From CAZDRX01 sp964508225 (GTDB lineage Bacteria > Patescibacteriota > Gracilibacteria > Peribacterales > Peribacteraceae), in assembly GCA_964508225.1 (NCBI GenBank), contig CAZDRX010000002.1:1-64000 (forward strand): a DNA stretch of 64,000 nucleotides, read 5' to 3'. The notes beneath the pieces were generated by a model that saw only the letters and a program-made list of their open reading frames with translations, was not told the origin of the DNA and ran no database searches. Below, one piece after another: positions 37,401 through 44,236 of this stretch (the first letter of the stretch is position 1; each line of letters opens with the position of its first letter). The translations under genes were made by a program, and so were the position numbers.

Positions 37401-39074
37401 ACCATCGCCTCGCTCCCGTCGGGACAGTCGAGTCCGGTGATCACCGCCACGTACAGCGTGCCCACGATCCCGAACTGCACGCAGACGACCGTGACGAACA
37501 CCGCGACGGTTACGACCACGAGCACCGATCCGAACGCCGGCAACAACCAGAGCCAGGTACAGACCGCGGTGACCTGCCAGGCTCCCGCTCAGGCTGATCT
37601 CTTCGTCAACAAGACCGGCCCCGCCTCCGTTCAGTACGGTGCCAACGTCGTCTACACCGTGACAGCCACGAATGCAGGCCCGTCCTCCGCGTCGGGTGTG
37701 ACGGTCTCGGACACGATTCCGCTCGGACTGACCTACGTCTCCGTCTCGGGTGCGACGTGCACCCTCGCGCTCCCGTCCGGCAACAATCCCACGAACAACG
37801 GTTTCCTCTCCTGTGATGTCGGCACGCTTGCGTCCGGCGGCTCCAAGAGCTTCACGCTCACGTTCTCCACCGTCGCCGCCCAGACCTGCACGCCGACGAC
37901 CGTCACGAATCTCGTGAACATCAGCGAGAATGATGCCAACGTCACGGATCCGAACGCCGCGAACAACCAGAGTCAGGCAGTGACCAACCTCACGTGCGCC
38001 TCCGTGAACGCCGACGTGGCGATCGCGAAGACCGGCCCGACATCGGTTCAGCGCGGTTCCACGCTCACGTACACGCTCACGGCCACGAACAACGGTCCGG
38101 CCTCGGCCAGCAACGTGATCATCAAGGATCCGTACAACACGACCGAGCTCACCTTCTCTTCCGCCACCGGCGCCACGTGCTCCGTCGTCGGATCGGAAGT
38201 CCAGTGCACGCTCGGTACGCTCACCTCCGGCCAGACGGTCACGGTTTCTCTCGTCTTCAACGTGAAGACCGTCACAGGCACGTGCTCGCAGACCTCGATC
38301 CAGAACACCGCCACGATCACGACGGGTTCCACGGACACGGTCACGAGCAACAACACGAGCCAGACCATCACGACCACGCTCACGTGTAGCGGCGGTACCG
38401 TGAACGACATCTCGGTCACGAAGACCGACAACCGCACCACGGCGAACGTCGGTGAGACGCTCCGTTACAGCATCATCCTCACGAACTCGAGTTCGCAGGT
38501 CGTGAACAGTCTCCTCGTGACCGATACGGTTCCGTACGGTCTCACGATCCTCACCGTCTCCGACGGCGGTACGATTAGCAGTCAGCAGGTCCGTTGGACG
38601 GACATCTCTGTTCCCGCCAATTCCAGCCGCACCCTGTACATCGATGTGCAGGTGAGCAGCAGCAACACGAACAACACGGTGCTCCGGAATACGGTCGACG
38701 TGAACGGCAAGCAGGCGACCGACGAGACGACGGTGTACGTGAACAACACGAATCCGCCGCCGCCGTACTACCCGCCGTACACACCTCCTCCGTACTACCC
38801 GCCGAACCCGCCTCCTCCGTACTATCCTCCGGTTTACAATCCTCCGACCACGGTTCCGCCGGTCTACTACCCGACGCAGCCCGTATACCCGCAGACGGGT
38901 ACGAAGGACGGACAGCTCTACGCGCCGGCCACCGACAATGCATCACTCACGAAGGTGAAGGCTCCGGCCACCGCGGATGACAACGGATTCTCCGCCGTCT
39001 TCTACGCCACGATGCTCGCGATGTTCGCTGCCGGATCGGCGATCGCCAGCAGGCTCCTCGCGGGAAGCCTCTAA
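28494..39074 (+). CDS. Giant secreted surface protein: acidic Cys-rich Ca-binding-like repeats plus many DUF11 domains, C-terminally anchored
   Basis: A 3526-residue protein, about 10.6 kb. In order: a signal peptide (1-~38); two copies of a ~95-residue domain ending ...WNGSQFVW...ACxxGN; a first DUF11 domain; and from ~510 to ~1420 an array of Cys-bounded motifs of the type CxDGxDNDxDGxxDxxDxxC. The array is interrupted by an Ig/PKD-like domain (~705-795) and a unique Cys-rich domain (~1215-1305). From ~1425 to ~3415 there are consecutive DUF11 domains. A Pro/Tyr-rich linker (repeats of PPPPYYPP), YPQTG and a final membrane helix end the protein. The D-x-D-x-D-G pattern resembles thrombospondin type 3 calcium loops. 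A stalk-like adhesin is the likely role. ATG 28494 is preferred to GTG 28488. Confidence 0.9.
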   Translation: MEFKKHFSAVALAAVLITQVNLGTIPSFEPLVQKTEAATESFTFGSDGAIRDYVNSLGSGLTPVQIVVNGDDAGGVDSDGATKQKICELKGYPQVVSHTTKSYASCGDNVIAFWNGSQFVWSHHNACARGNDRLNSLTCRRTIPNCQDGVDNDSDGAVDGADFSCQQNPNGDESGPKAQCQDGGDNDGDTYIDALIETNLGGNGNSQDFNQSQLVSFLNGLPPSLMPQPIVAGGTPNADQSTANKICDLAGYTTATITNVGHWASCHDNENVYWNGSQFVWEVDNACQKGNNNLDGLRCTGSRAQCRNGIDDDGDGKVDMADTGCASSNDTSEKQHDPSCSNPQDNDESPNDRKQCNDGVDNDADGKVDMADNGCTSPTDNTERNTVDLSIAFTSVPQTVQKGGPVNYSIFVANGGPDIANNVVFKMPIPVGLTYVPGTSYDRCVQQGTQIVCTNVDINPGQSGTHPINFTASLTLACNAQLQTSFNITSADTDSNPANNQTQNVTSTVVCAQCSDGTDNDNDGATDAADASCHSDLNPANAASYQPTKNDETNPKTACQDGLDNDGDGLTDLLDPGCSGKQDNSEKNPGGPQCDNGIDDDNDGRVDFPQDLGCSGPTDTSELNMQCSDGQDNDNDGAIDAADASCHTDLNPANQASYQPNDNDEANPKTQCQDGVDNDNDGLKDLQDPGCTDPQDNTENSEPAPNVDIMINGSNGPITVLAGTTLNIAWSSTGVQRCNTGTSNMPGWTSNQTLPVNGNAQFTATVSGTYGIQCSKTQTSNFVVQDAVAVVVTPAQCSDGTDNDADGAVDSADASCHSDLNPANAASYQPTKNDETNPKTQCQDGLDNDGDGLSDLQDPGCSGKQDNSEKNPNGAQCDNGIDDDNDGRVDFPQDTGCTSPTDTSELNMQCSDGQDNDNDGAIDAADASCHTDLNPANAASYDPNDNDELNPKTQCQDGLDNDGDGYTDAQDPGCANPQDNSEKNPSGPQCDNGIDDDGDTKVDFPQDTGCSGPTDTTEKNPQCSDGIDNDADGVDDSEDASCHTDLNVSNGASYDPNHNDELNPKTQCQDGLDNDGDGLLDLQDPGCSGKQDNDERNPNGPQCDNGIDDDNDGRVDFPQDTGCTSPTDTSELNMQCNDGQDNDNDGAIDAADASCHTDLNPANQASYQPTDNDELNPKTQCQDGLDNDGDTFIDAQDPSCSGNQDNTESPFDQPSISLSSVSINGCNVTVNYVKQFQTCAHLITTQGSQILHTQNIFCNMSGSVTSQISEFIVPPFASGLSVKLCNGNNYNDCSAPVTVSGGGTCNPSVQCSDGLDNDADGAVDSADASCHSDLNPANANSYQPNDNDELNPKTQCQDGLDNDGDGLSDTQDPGCANPQDNSEKNPSGAQCDNGIDDDNDGKTDFPQDPGCSGPTDTSETDPVAQADLFIVKSGPNQITRGSVIAYTVTAYNLGPNTAQGVTINDPIPAGLTFNAGLSDPSCVQNGNNILCNNTTLAMNQNKTVAIAFNVPTIPNCTQGSLQNIATVSASTTDPNSANNQSQPVITTVLCPTVSICSDGLDNDHDGLIDLQDPGCANNPNDPNEGDGPADLQISMTGPATVDGNQNATYTVTVKNNGPDAATTPFSFRDPIPAGVTFVPGSSSPNCAVSGSDVVCSGITLSVGQQITYTVTFNAPVPVASEPSFLQRLFGVESALAATCGGSFQNQVFLNPAQPDPNSGNNQSSSITTTVTCQPQPPQFTLTKLTSNEIQANEVLTYIITATNTGNSAQNNIRIADLIPAGLTFTTNGSTAGCVQQGTSVFCPAQTFQPGQSVSFTLKFTANANNPCDMDIVNTASIQQNTVTFGQSNQTHTHFYCTTPKLDINKSAPPVSTAGGTVTYTYTLKNTSTTQTAIDVHVFDFYIDPLANHIPSPFTFVSSSLGGACSYDAPNDRVNCDLGNLAPNQLVTFTLTFSIPNNPVLCNTTIINQVDAWPGTDIDNADWDKAQTLVQCPVQNTDVSVVKTGPATLSNDAAVAVSYKLVVKNNTANPAANVIVSDTVPAGLTITSATAPCVIAGNTVTCNLGTLAGNATTNLWIYTTAPVRAYCSQTIANTGTVTTTTTDTNPQNNTSTIQTAFTCTQQHAQLYITKDVAATTVAGQNVTYYYTLQNTSSFTANGVNVYDYYVDTGLNQIPLPFTFVSASGITCHVDTPNNRVACDPVNLTAGQMINFTITFQTPTGAQVCNQTYTNRAESIVGTDQQTLDTDTAATLLQCPAPQFTVVKYADLQVIYPGDTITYSIVTTNAGTQSQTSVRIADNIPANMTFVPTGSTAGCSVQGTAVFCPAQTYTAGQTTTTTLKFQLAGNAPCGGNYLVDNVADVQQNSVSLVSSNHVTTPIACVSAPQFTLTKIGPTVVSPGELMTYIITATNIGSTAQSGIAVYDDVPAGTTFEPNGSTAGCTLIGGDHVYCAQQTYQPGQVATFTLKFRANQNVACNAIILNEAELAQNGNDFLYSNEVQTPVTCASPKLDITKSAPPVSQAGGTVTYTFTLRNTNATVTAIDVNTYDFFIDALANQIPSPFTFLSSSLGGGACVYDPQMDRTVCSIGDMAPNQVITFTMTYSIPNTQQICNQTVINQVDAWPGADDLNADWDKAQTTVQCAPQGADLSILKSGPSSVTKGGNVVYTLTVNNLGPATATNVVTHDQIPQGMTFVSASGPASCVLANNSTEVACTIGSVTAGTPVVLQLTFATQPAAPSCVPSSVTNVATVTASTTDPVMTNNQSQVVTQLTCPLPTTADLAIVKTGPASVIRGNTISYSIVVSNSGPATSTGVTVTDVLPAGLQNIQISGGNCAVTGNGSQASCSIPSIAAGASVTITLTATVPTIQNCTPTAITNTANVTSVTTDPNAGNNQSLVVTTLSCPADTSADVGVLKFGQTSVVRGNTVTYSILATNYGPGTAQNITITDPLPQGFTFVSASGVPCVSQNGNLTCTIASLPSGQSSPVITATYSVPTIPNCTQTTVTNTATVTTTSTDPNAGNNQSQVQTAVTCQAPAQADLFVNKTGPASVQYGANVVYTVTATNAGPSSASGVTVSDTIPLGLTYVSVSGATCTLALPSGNNPTNNGFLSCDVGTLASGGSKSFTLTFSTVAAQTCTPTTVTNLVNISENDANVTDPNAANNQSQAVTNLTCASVNADVAIAKTGPTSVQRGSTLTYTLTATNNGPASASNVIIKDPYNTTELTFSSATGATCSVVGSEVQCTLGTLTSGQTVTVSLVFNVKTVTGTCSQTSIQNTATITTGSTDTVTSNNTSQTITTTLTCSGGTVNDISVTKTDNRTTANVGETLRYSIILTNSSSQVVNSLLVTDTVPYGLTILTVSDGGTISSQQVRWTDISVPANSSRTLYIDVQVSSSNTNNTVLRNTVDVNGKQATDETTVYVNNTNPPPPYYPPYTPPPYYPPNPPPPYYPPVYNPPTTVPPVYYPTQPVYPQTGTKDGQLYAPATDNASLTKVKAPATADDNGFSAVFYATMLAMFAAGSAIASRLLAGSL
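30025..32760 (+). repeat. Coding tandem repeats of the Cys-Asp-Gly-Asp motif
   Basis: Near-identical DNA units encoding CSDGxDNDxDGAxDAADASC, then CQDGLDNDGDGLxDLQDPGC, then CDNGIDDDNDGRVDFPQD. This composite block of about 330 bases recurs around 30025, 30370, 30885, 31215, 31555, 31890 and 32420. The spacer SCHTDLNPANxASY is also conserved. High nucleotide identity between blocks indicates recent duplication or gene conversion, so copy number may be variable and hard to assemble. Confidence 0.9.
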
Positions 39075-39100
39075 TCCCACCGAAATCCAGACGACAGATG

Positions 39101-39120
39101 GACCCCTCTCGGGGTCTATT
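39101..39120 (+). terminator. Terminator of the giant gene
   Basis: Stem GACCCC / GGGGTC with a TCTC loop, followed by TATTTGTT. It lies 27 bases after the stop codon. Confidence 0.75.
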
Positions 39121-39147
39121 TGTTAAATATATAAAATATGTTATAAT
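39120..39147 (+). promoter_or_regulatory. Promoter of the VanW gene
   Basis: TTGTTA (39120-39125), a 16-base spacer and a perfect TATAAT (39142-39147) with an extended TG one base before it, in an AT-rich patch. The leader to ATG 39170 is about 16 bases with no Shine-Dalgarno site. Confidence 0.7.
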
Positions 39148-39169
39148 ATACATTAAGATACACACCCAC

Positions 39170-40525
39170 ATGAGACTCTCCGGATCGCATCTTCGGCACA
39201 CCCTCGCGGTCACGTTTCTCGGACTCACCGGAATGTTCATGTTCCAGCTTTCCGAACTCTCGCAGCCGCCCGCACGCGCGGAGGTACCGGTTCGTGCTGT
39301 GCCTGTGCACCAGAAGGTCGCCCTCATTCTTCCCGCGAAGAACGAACTCAAGCCGGCGGCCATCGCATCGGCTCTTCAGCGCAGGGACGAGCTCCTGACG
39401 AGGACAGTGACCGTGGACTTCACCGATGCTGCGGGTGCCAAGGTAGGGAATTGGAAGATCGTGATGGCGGATCATCCGCTCTGGATTCTCTTCCAGCGTG
39501 ATGCCGGAGGCATCGTCTCCATCGACCGCGAACGCGTGAAGCAGGAGCTCATCAGCTATCCGCCCGAGGGCATTCCGGCGCCGCAGCAGTGCACGCTCAC
39601 CTCGAGCGAGACCGATCCGCAGGGTGTCATCCGCGTGAAGACCGACTGCATCGCGAAGAGCGGATACACCTACGATGCGGAGAAAGCTGCCGCCGCCGCA
39701 GCGGACGCGGTCGAGAGCGGTCAGGAAACCGCAGTCATCGTACTGACGAGCGTGCCCGCCACCATCATCGATCCCGCCGCACCCGACAAGCCGATGCAAC
39801 TGCTCTCCACCGGACGCTCCACGTTCACGGGTTCCGGCTACGGCCGCAAGCAGAACGTGCGTAAGGCGATCAACGAGCGCGAGCACAACGTCTACGTTCC
39901 TGCGGATGCCGTCTTCGCTTTCAATGACACACTTGGCAAGGTGACGGTGGGCAACGGCTGGCAGATGGCACTCACAATCTTCGAGGGCGTGAATCTGCGT
40001 CCGGCTCCCGGCGGCGGTATCTGTCAGGCCTCGACGACGGTGTACCGTGCCGCGCTCAATGCGGGGCTCCCGATCCTCGAGCAGAAGAGTCACAGTCTCT
40101 ACGTCACGTACTACGAGCCGCACGGAGTCGGACTGGACGCCACGATCTTCCCCGGCCTGCAGGATTTCAAGTACAAGAACGACACGGGCGCTCCACTGCT
40201 TGTGCAGGCATACACGGAAGGGGATGAGGTGACGGTGAATATCTTCGGCACGGATGATCAGCGCACGGTGACACTCGCTGGACCGTACTTCGCGGGAACC
40301 GGCCCCGAGGATCTCACGGTGAAGGGTAAGAAGATCGGCGCGAACCAGATCGTCTGGACGCGTACGGTGGAGAAGGAGGGAGCCGAGACTCTCCGTGAAG
40401 TCATTTCCGCCAAGTACACCGCCATTCCGCGTTCCCTCCCGAAGAAGTGGGCAGCCACGACGGTCGTGACACGTGGAGACACGATGAAGACCGCGAAGCT
40501 CGAGGTTATCGCTGCGGACCGTTAG
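39170..40525 (+). CDS. VanW family exported protein
   Basis: A 451-residue protein with an N-terminal signal/anchor helix (about 8-30, LAVTFLGLTGMFMFQL). Residues ~60-240 form a beta-rich extracytoplasmic region. The VanW domain follows, with the hallmark PGGGICQASTTVYRAALNAGLPILEQKSHS and then GVGLDATIFPGLQDFKYKND. VanW proteins were named from a vancomycin-resistance cluster; their biochemical role is unknown, though wall or surface association is common. The start at 39170 is fixed by the promoter directly upstream. The stop overlaps that of the convergent FTR1 gene in TTAG. Confidence 0.88.
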   Translation: MRLSGSHLRHTLAVTFLGLTGMFMFQLSELSQPPARAEVPVRAVPVHQKVALILPAKNELKPAAIASALQRRDELLTRTVTVDFTDAAGAKVGNWKIVMADHPLWILFQRDAGGIVSIDRERVKQELISYPPEGIPAPQQCTLTSSETDPQGVIRVKTDCIAKSGYTYDAEKAAAAAADAVESGQETAVIVLTSVPATIIDPAAPDKPMQLLSTGRSTFTGSGYGRKQNVRKAINEREHNVYVPADAVFAFNDTLGKVTVGNGWQMALTIFEGVNLRPAPGGGICQASTTVYRAALNAGLPILEQKSHSLYVTYYEPHGVGLDATIFPGLQDFKYKNDTGAPLLVQAYTEGDEVTVNIFGTDDQRTVTLAGPYFAGTGPEDLTVKGKKIGANQIVWTRTVEKEGAETLREVISAKYTAIPRSLPKKWAATTVVTRGDTMKTAKLEVIAADR

Positions 40526-41307
40526 GCGTGTCTGCGGGACGCGCGGTACCACGCGCGTGCGATGAGGCTGAGGTAGAGCAGGCCACCCGCCATCTGGAGA
40601 GGGGACGGGATTTCGCTCGTGCCGAAGAGGACTTCCAGCACCTCTTCTCCGAATTCCTCTTCCTCGACGTGTGTTTCCGCCACGGTCTCCGGTGTGCCTG
40701 CGATGAGTCCGATGCCGCGCACCGAGAGCCCTGTTCCGAGCATGAGGAGGACGATCCCCGTGACGGCGAAGAAGTGCCGGAGCGAGATTCTCCGCATGCC
40801 CTTGAAGAACACCCATGCGAGGAGTGCTGCGCCCGAGATCCCGGTGATGACGCCCGAGATCGCATGGAGCATCTTCACGCCCGAGAGCATCGCGGCCTGC
40901 ACCATGATGACCATCTCGGTGCCTTCGCGGGCTGTGGAGAGAAAACTCATGAGGAAGATGCCGAGTGCGCGCCCCGCCTGCATGTGCACCGACATCTCGC
41001 GCTCCACTTCCTGTTTCATGCCGCGGCTCCTGCTCGCCATCCAGACCGTCATCCATCCGACGAGCACGGCGGCCACGATCATGACGATGCCTTCCGTCGT
41101 GGAGCGCCACGCTTCCGGCATGGTCCGGATCGACAGGTTGAGCACGACGGACAACGCGAGGCTGAATGCGGCGCCTGCGCCGAGGCCCGCCCAGACCCAG
41201 CGGTCGTACCGCGCGGTCTCCGTGCGCTTGAGGAATGCGAGCATCACGCACACGATGAGTGCGGTTTCGAAGCTCTCCCGGAGTGAAATGATGAGTGCGG
41301 CGGTCAT
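40522..41307 (-). CDS. FTR1-family iron permease-like membrane protein
   Basis: A 261-residue polytopic protein with the two REGxE-type motifs of the FTR1/EfeU family: R10-ESFE14 in helix 1 and R127-EGTE131 in helix 4. These acidic motifs bind ferric iron in the permease. Seven helices are apparent. The usual partners (EfeO, EfeB or a multicopper oxidase) are not adjacent, so this is the single-component form, and lead or other metals are possible substrates. It is downstream of the sensor kinase on the same strand, with a 94-base gap. Confidence 0.85.
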   Translation of the reverse strand: MTAALIISLRESFETALIVCVMLAFLKRTETARYDRWVWAGLGAGAAFSLALSVVLNLSIRTMPEAWRSTTEGIVMIVAAVLVGWMTVWMASRSRGMKQEVEREMSVHMQAGRALGIFLMSFLSTAREGTEMVIMVQAAMLSGVKMLHAISGVITGISGAALLAWVFFKGMRRISLRHFFAVTGIVLLMLGTGLSVRGIGLIAGTPETVAETHVEEEEFGEEVLEVLFGTSEIPSPLQMAGGLLYLSLIARAWYRASRRHA

Positions 41308-41401
41308 GAGAGGAGACGTGCGTGGATTGCGAAGCCATCCACCGCGGTCGAACCGAGCGTACGGAAAAAAAATCTCCAGCGCAAATGTTCCGAGGGATCT
41401 C

Positions 41402-42832
41402 CTACACCATCGGCAGCTTCACCGTCACGGTCGTGCCTTTACCTTCCTGACTTGCGACGCGCACGGAACCTCCCGCTTCCTCCACGACACCGCGGACGAT
41501 GTAGAGCCCCAGACCGTTGCCGTCCGCCTTGTACTTGGTCGCGTTCGAGGCGCGGGCGAATTCGTCGAAGATGCGGCGCAGGTCGTTCTTGGGGATGCCG
41601 CAGCCGTGGTCAATGACGGCGAACTCCGCATACTTGCCGCTCCTCCGCGACTTCACGGTGATCGTGGCGCCGTCAGGCGAGAAGTCGATGGCGTTCGTGA
41701 GGAGCTCGCGCATCACACCCGCGATGAGTTTGGGGTCGAGCTTCATCGTGATGTTCTCCTCGAGGTCGAGAATGACGCGCTGCTTGCGGATCGCGAGCTT
41801 GGATGCCGATTCGCGCGACATCTGTTCGAGCACCGAGGTGAGGGAGGCGAACTCCGGCTTGTATTCGATCTTTCCGGCGTGGACGAGGTCTGCACTCTTC
41901 AGTGTCTGGAGGATCTGCGAGAGCCGCTGCACGCCTTCGTGGATGTTCATGATCGTGCGCTGAATCGATGCGGGACCGTCCTCCTCCAGCTCTTCCAGCG
42001 ACCAGTTGATGATCGTGAGCGGGCCGCCGAGCTGATGGAATGCGAGACGGAGGAGCCCCGTGCGCTCAATCTCGAGACGGCGGAGCTCGTCCAAGCGACG
42101 GCGCCAGAGGATGAGGGTGACTGCGGTGGCGATGCTGATGGATGCGAGCGAGAAGAGGAGCAGTGCGATCGGCGAGAAGATGCTCGTGGAGAGACTCACG
42201 TACTCGTCTGCGGCCATGTCGAAACCGAGAATAGCCACCGTCTGGCCGTTACGGTCCCTGATCGGGGCATAGCCCGAGATGGCAGGCCCCCACTGATCGC
42301 TCGCGATATGATCATCGACGGACGGGTGGAGGAATGCGTCGTGCTCCAGCCTCGGAAACTCCGTTGCGTCGTACGGATCACCCGGAATCATCGCTGCTTC
42401 ATCGGGGTCGATGGTACTGTTTTTGTTGGTATCCAGCTCTTCGTCCGTGAGTGCGAGGTCGGCATCCGCCACCACTTCGAGCGTATGCGGCAGGTCGGTC
42501 TTGCGCATGATGTAGACGGACCGGAGGTTCGTACTCGAGTTCCGGATGGTTTGCAGCCTTTCGACGACGCTGCGGAGATCCGCCGAATTCGACATCGTAT
42601 CCTCCGCACGGATGCGATGGATCTGGGCGGCATCGAATTGCATGGATGCCATCGCAGCTGTGGAGCGGAGCTTGTCTTTCAGCTGACTCTCCATGATCGT
42701 CTGGCCGCGGTAGAAGAATGCGAATCCTGCCGCGGTGACGGCGAGCATCACGATCATCGTGATGAGGGTGGCCGGGAGGAACGGCACGATGCTCAGGAGC
42801 CAGTGGCGACGTTCGAGAGGACGGGAGGTCAT
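41402..42832 (-). CDS. Orphan sensor histidine kinase with an EF-hand-like loop in its external domain
   Basis: A 476-residue kinase. Membrane helices at ~12-40 and ~218-243 flank a ~175-residue external sensor. Within it, D134-T-N-K-N-S-T-I-D-P-D-E145 fits the 12-residue EF-hand calcium loop (ligands at positions 1, 3, 5 and 12, Ile at 8). Inside the cell, the phosphoacceptor is H266 in AFHQLGGPL. The ATPase domain has the N box LLTNAIDFSPDG, the G1 DHGCGIP and the G2 GNGLGLYIV. No response regulator is adjacent. The ATG at 42832 is chosen because the promoter overlaps the longer frame. Confidence 0.88.
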   Translation of the reverse strand: MTSRPLERRHWLLSIVPFLPATLITMIVMLAVTAAGFAFFYRGQTIMESQLKDKLRSTAAMASMQFDAAQIHRIRAEDTMSNSADLRSVVERLQTIRNSSTNLRSVYIMRKTDLPHTLEVVADADLALTDEELDTNKNSTIDPDEAAMIPGDPYDATEFPRLEHDAFLHPSVDDHIASDQWGPAISGYAPIRDRNGQTVAILGFDMAADEYVSLSTSIFSPIALLLFSLASISIATAVTLILWRRRLDELRRLEIERTGLLRLAFHQLGGPLTIINWSLEELEEDGPASIQRTIMNIHEGVQRLSQILQTLKSADLVHAGKIEYKPEFASLTSVLEQMSRESASKLAIRKQRVILDLEENITMKLDPKLIAGVMRELLTNAIDFSPDGATITVKSRRSGKYAEFAVIDHGCGIPKNDLRRIFDEFARASNATKYKADGNGLGLYIVRGVVEEAGGSVRVASQEGKGTTVTVKLPMV

Positions 42833-42851
42833 GGGGTTTTGTTTTCTCTCA

Positions 42852-42880
42852 AGTATAGCAGAAAAACACGGCTTTCTCAA
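42852..42880 (-). promoter_or_regulatory. Promoter of the sensor kinase gene
   Basis: On the minus strand: TTGAGA (42880-42875), a 17-base spacer and TATACT (42857-42852). The leader before ATG 42832 is about 12 bases. Confidence 0.65.
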
Positions 42881-42918
42881 TCAGGCATTGGGCTCTCTGT
42901 CGGGAAGAGTCGAACGCC

Positions 42919-42946
42919 TTGCGGTTATTACAAACGACTATAGAAT
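42919..42946 (+). promoter_or_regulatory. Promoter of the helical protein gene at 42958
   Basis: TTGCGG (42919-42924), a 16-base spacer and TAGAAT (42941-42946). ATG 42958 follows 11 bases after the -10 box, so the leader is at most a few bases. Confidence 0.5.
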
Positions 42947-42957
42947 AATTGTCCACT

Positions 42958-44082
42958 ATGACGGTTCCCCGCGGTCAGCCACCGGAAATTCTCGCCAAGG
43001 ACTCGCTCCCGTATCGGCAGCACGAGCCCCAATTCCAGACGCTTCTCAGCGAAGCGCGCGACATCGGATGGATGCACAGGAGCATCCGCGAAGACGTGAT
43101 GACGCAGGCGGGGATCGTCTGCGACCGCCCCGAAGGGGACGACCGCGCATCGGCATCCCGCATGTACTTCGGCCGTGCCAAGAACGTCCTCGATCAGGAA
43201 TTCCATGTCGTAGGTCCCGAGATGCCCGAACTCCTCGCCGCCCAACGCTCTCTTGTCGAGCACATGCTCGCCGTCCGCTTCAGCATCGGAGAGATGGCGA
43301 TGTCCGGTGTCGATCCGAAGAAGGCAGTCGACACCGCCGATATCTATCAGGAACTCATCCGGGATCTCGAGGAGCACTGCCGGGAGAACGGTCTTCCTTC
43401 GCTTCTGCCGAACCTCTACCTGCCGAGCTCGCTCTACGCGCAGCTCCGCAAGGTTCCTGCGTATGCGGAGAAGAGTCCTGCCGTCGTGGAGATGTACAAC
43501 AAGCTCACAGTGCTGTGTTCCAACCAGACCAAGCACCTTCACGGCGTGACGACGGCCATGGCGTTCCATGATATGGACAGCGAGTCGGTCGCAGCGCTCG
43601 ATCTCGCTTCCGAGATCCGCAGCGTGCCGATTCTTGAGATGTGCCGCCAGAATCCTCCGTTCGCGGAAACACTCGTTGTTGCACTCTCCAAGAGCGGCAA
43701 GCATGAGCGTGTTGTCGAGATCGGCAAAGAATTCTTCCAGCAGACGGACCGTCCGTTCCTCATCGAGAAGTATCTCCGGTCCCTCATGATTCTCGGCCAG
43801 ACCGACCGTGTCTTCGAGATCCTCACACAGCATGCCTCCGCGATTCCGCGTCATCACTCCGGCACCGAGAAGGCTGCCGTGGACGTGTGCATCGAAACAG
43901 GATGGATTCTGTACGGAGAAGGCCGCTACGCGGACATCCTCACGATGATCGATGCGGCACTCTTCTACCATCTCGACCCCAAGGGAAATCCCGACATCGT
44001 CGCACTCTACCGTCAGGCGGTCGAGGAGCTGGGCGATGACGATAGGATCGCCGCCTTCAAACGAAAGATGGACGAAGCGTAG
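42958..44082 (+). CDS. Helical, TPR-like hypothetical protein
   Basis: A 374-residue cytoplasmic protein, almost entirely alpha-helical. The C-terminal half (~220-370) shows degenerate 34-residue helix pairs such as SGKHERVVEIGKEFFQQTDRPFLIEKY and LGQTDRVFEILTQHAS, suggestive of TPR/SEL1-type scaffolds. No enzyme motif or membrane segment is present. It has its own promoter and precedes the isocyanide synthase-like gene by 154 bases on the same strand, so it could be a partner of that cluster or independent. No family is recognised. Confidence 0.6.
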   Translation: MTVPRGQPPEILAKDSLPYRQHEPQFQTLLSEARDIGWMHRSIREDVMTQAGIVCDRPEGDDRASASRMYFGRAKNVLDQEFHVVGPEMPELLAAQRSLVEHMLAVRFSIGEMAMSGVDPKKAVDTADIYQELIRDLEEHCRENGLPSLLPNLYLPSSLYAQLRKVPAYAEKSPAVVEMYNKLTVLCSNQTKHLHGVTTAMAFHDMDSESVAALDLASEIRSVPILEMCRQNPPFAETLVVALSKSGKHERVVEIGKEFFQQTDRPFLIEKYLRSLMILGQTDRVFEILTQHASAIPRHHSGTEKAAVDVCIETGWILYGEGRYADILTMIDAALFYHLDPKGNPDIVALYRQAVEELGDDDRIAAFKRKMDEA

Positions 44083-44188
44083 ACACCTGTTCGTGCCTGA
44101 ACATTCGTACCATTCCTGACAACATGAGGAGTATGGGGAGCCTTTGAAAATGCCGAAAAAAGGCTTTTGAAACGGCTTTTGACATATA

Positions 44189-44217
44189 TTGACATATTAC
44201 TAATTATATTTTAAAAT
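44189..44217 (+). promoter_or_regulatory. Promoter of the isocyanide synthase-like cluster
   Basis: TTGACA (44189-44194), a 17-base spacer and TAAAAT (44212-44217), in an AT-rich patch. A second TTGACA lies 10 bases upstream (44179-44184). The -10 box covers an in-frame ATG at 44216, so translation must start at ATG 44237. The leader would be about 12 bases, ending in TTTTCCT. Confidence 0.7.
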
Positions 44218-44236
44218 GCTCTCCAAAGATTTTCCT

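Noticed and set aside
39170..40525. Vancomycin resistance locus because of VanW
   Set aside because: No VanA/H/X/R/S genes are present; VanW-domain proteins are widespread in bacteria without any resistance role.
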